6,842 nt of DNA, from positions 1-6,842 of the forward strand of contig JAMONE010000209.1 in the NCBI GenBank assembly GCA_027066695.1, given 5' to 3'. The translations under genes were made by a program, and so were the position numbers. The notes under the pieces were generated by a model. It had not been told where the DNA came from and did not search any database. It worked only from the letters and a program-made list of their open reading frames with translations. Below, one piece after another: positions 5,371 to 6,842 of this stretch (the first letter of the stretch is position 1; each line of letters starts with the position of its first letter). The DNA is from Micavibrio sp. (GTDB taxonomy: Bacteria; Pseudomonadota; Alphaproteobacteria; Micavibrionales; Micavibrionaceae).

Positions 5371-6810
5371 TTAACCTGCATCATTTATCTGTGCTTTTTT
5401 CTGCTTTCGCCTTTGCACAGATGAGCCAATATGCATTGTCTCGCGATATTTTGCAATGGTTCTGCGCGCTATATCTATGCCTTCACTTTTTAGCATGCTA
5501 ACTATTTTGTCGTCGGATAAAATCTTTTTGGGGTCTTCGCTATCAATAAGGGATTTGATGCGCGCTCTTATAGCTTCGGATGAGTGAACTGCGCCGCCTT
5601 CGGAAACAAGGCCACTTGAGAAAAAGAATTTCAGCTCGAATATCCCGCGCGGAGTGCCTATGTATTTATTTGTTGTAACGCGGCTGACTGTGCTTTCATG
5701 CATATCGATTTCTTCGGCTATATCTTTCAAAGTTAGCGGCTTTAAAAATTCAATACCGTAGTTAAAGAAAGCATCTTGCTGCTCGACCAATTCGCTTGCG
5801 ACCTTTAATATGGTTTGGGCGCGTTGATCCATTGCGCGCACCAGCCAGTTTGCCGATGATAGCTGGTTAGTAATATATTCGCGATCTTTTTTGCCCATAG
5901 AGCTTTGCGAGACTTGCGTATAATATTCTTGATTAATCAGAACTTTGGGCAGAGTTTCACTGTTAATTTCTACGCGCCAGCCACCGCCAAGATTTTTCGG
6001 CATGCGCTTCATCAATGCGTCAGGAATTGCTGTTTGTACCACCAAATGGTCAAACTCTGCGGCTGGTTTAGGGTTTAAGTGCTTTATTTCCTCAACCATA
6101 TCCATTAAATACGTATCATTTACGCCGCATTTCTCGGCCAGCCCTTTGAAGTCATAATCACCAAGCATAGATATATTTTCTAGGAATAGCTTCATAGGCG
6201 CATCAAGATTACCTTGCTCTTCTAGTTGCAAAGCAAGGCATTCGGATAAATCACGCGCAAAAACCCCTGTCGGGCTGAATTGTTTTATACGCGATAATAT
6301 TGCAGTTATACGCTCTTCAGAACAGCCCAAACGCTCAATCAATATTTGCGGATCATCACGTAGATAGCCGCTTTCATCCAAGCGATCGATAAGCAGAGCC
6401 CCGATTATGCGGTCACGCTCATAGGAAAAGGCCATATTTATCTGATCCATTAAATGCTCGCGCAGGGATTTTTCTGTGCTTATACGGTTTTCAAAGCCAG
6501 TATCATTTCCTTCGAATTTTAAATCCCCGCCAGAGCTGCTGTTTGATATGGAAGAGCCAGCGTCAAAATCTTGACTTTCAAATGCTGCTTCGATTTCGTC
6601 TTTAGCGACGGCCTCTTCTTCGCCTTTAGGCTCGCTTTCTTGCGCATTCTCGTCTTTTTCAAGAAGGGGGTTTTTCTCCAGCTCTTCTTCTACAAACTCG
6701 GCTAGCTCTATGTTACTTAACTGCAAAAGCTTAATTGCTTGTTGCAACTGCGGTGTCATAACAAGGTTTTGGGATTGTAATAAATTTAGCTTTTGAGAGA
6801 GATTGACCAT
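5371..6810 (-). CDS. rpoN: RNA polymerase sigma-54 factor
   Basis: This 479-residue sigma factor directs RNA polymerase to -24/-12 promoters and needs an AAA+ activator to open DNA. Region I is at the N-terminus, with the Gln/Leu-rich activator-contact stretch LVMTPQLQQAIKLLQLSNIEL (about 16-36). Region II is an acidic, Ser-rich linker (about 45-110). The core-binding domain follows, including DESGYLRDDP and FSPTGVFARDL. The DNA-binding part has a helix-turn-helix (LKDIAEEIDMHESTVSRVTTNK, about 361-382), the conserved YIGTPRGIFELKFFFS, and the RpoN box ARRTIAKYRE at 448-457 (canonical ARRTVAKYRE). The length is that of a full-length protein. Reading back from the ATG at 6810, in-frame TAG and TGA stops lie 9-15 bases upstream, so the start is well fixed although its ribosome site is weak. 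hpf and the Clp-like ATPase lie downstream on the same strand; the window ends 32 bases upstream. Confidence 0.97.
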   Translation of the reverse strand: MVNLSQKLNLLQSQNLVMTPQLQQAIKLLQLSNIELAEFVEEELEKNPLLEKDENAQESEPKGEEEAVAKDEIEAAFESQDFDAGSSISNSSSGGDLKFEGNDTGFENRISTEKSLREHLMDQINMAFSYERDRIIGALLIDRLDESGYLRDDPQILIERLGCSEERITAILSRIKQFSPTGVFARDLSECLALQLEEQGNLDAPMKLFLENISMLGDYDFKGLAEKCGVNDTYLMDMVEEIKHLNPKPAAEFDHLVVQTAIPDALMKRMPKNLGGGWRVEINSETLPKVLINQEYYTQVSQSSMGKKDREYITNQLSSANWLVRAMDQRAQTILKVASELVEQQDAFFNYGIEFLKPLTLKDIAEEIDMHESTVSRVTTNKYIGTPRGIFELKFFFSSGLVSEGGAVHSSEAIRARIKSLIDSEDPKKILSDDKIVSMLKSEGIDIARRTIAKYRETMHIGSSVQRRKQKKAQINDAG

Positions 6811-6842
6811 AGTTTCATTCTATCATGGGGGGGTGAAAAGAT

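Overview
The window looks like chromosomal DNA from an AT-rich proteobacterium, most likely an alphaproteobacterium. This rests on rpoN being followed by a long-form hibernation factor (S30AE domain plus C-terminal dimerisation domain); gammaproteobacteria usually carry a short HPF there. It also rests on a Gram-negative beta-barrel porin with a signal peptide and a C-terminal Phe. The genus cannot be fixed from the sequence alone. I see no mobile elements, CRISPR arrays, tRNAs or rRNAs.

Layout, left half (+ strand): positions 1-118 may hold the last codons of an upstream membrane protein. A perfect FNR-type palindrome (TTGAT-N4-ATCAA) follows at 122-135, then a long leader and an outer-membrane porin of the OprD/alginate-export kind (285-1544), closed by a strong intrinsic terminator (1566-1596). 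A new promoter (TATAAT at 1635-1640) then leads into a two-gene unit: a membrane-anchored AsmA/DUF748-like protein (1666-2484) and, 5 bases later, an RsmC-type 16S rRNA guanine-N2 methyltransferase (2490-3512).

Layout, right half (- strand, converging on rsmC with a 7-base gap): rpoN (6810-5371), long hpf (5296-4697) and a single-module ClpA/ClpB-D1-like AAA+ ATPase (4617-3520). Many proteobacteria have ptsN directly after rpoN-hpf; here the AAA+ gene occupies that place. The rpoN-hpf gap holds a perfect 18-bp palindrome beside a good -10 box. The hpf-ATPase gap holds a long imperfect inverted repeat.

How the genes may fit together: RpoN directs sigma-54 transcription, long HPF dimerises and protects ribosomes in stationary phase, and RsmC methylates 16S rRNA. 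The ATPase keeps all the ATP-hydrolysis motifs of Clp D1 modules but has lost the aromatic pore-loop residue and has an acidic tail. It is therefore probably not a normal threading unfoldase and is the least explained gene here. The porin is probably controlled by oxygen through an FNR/FixK-family regulator.
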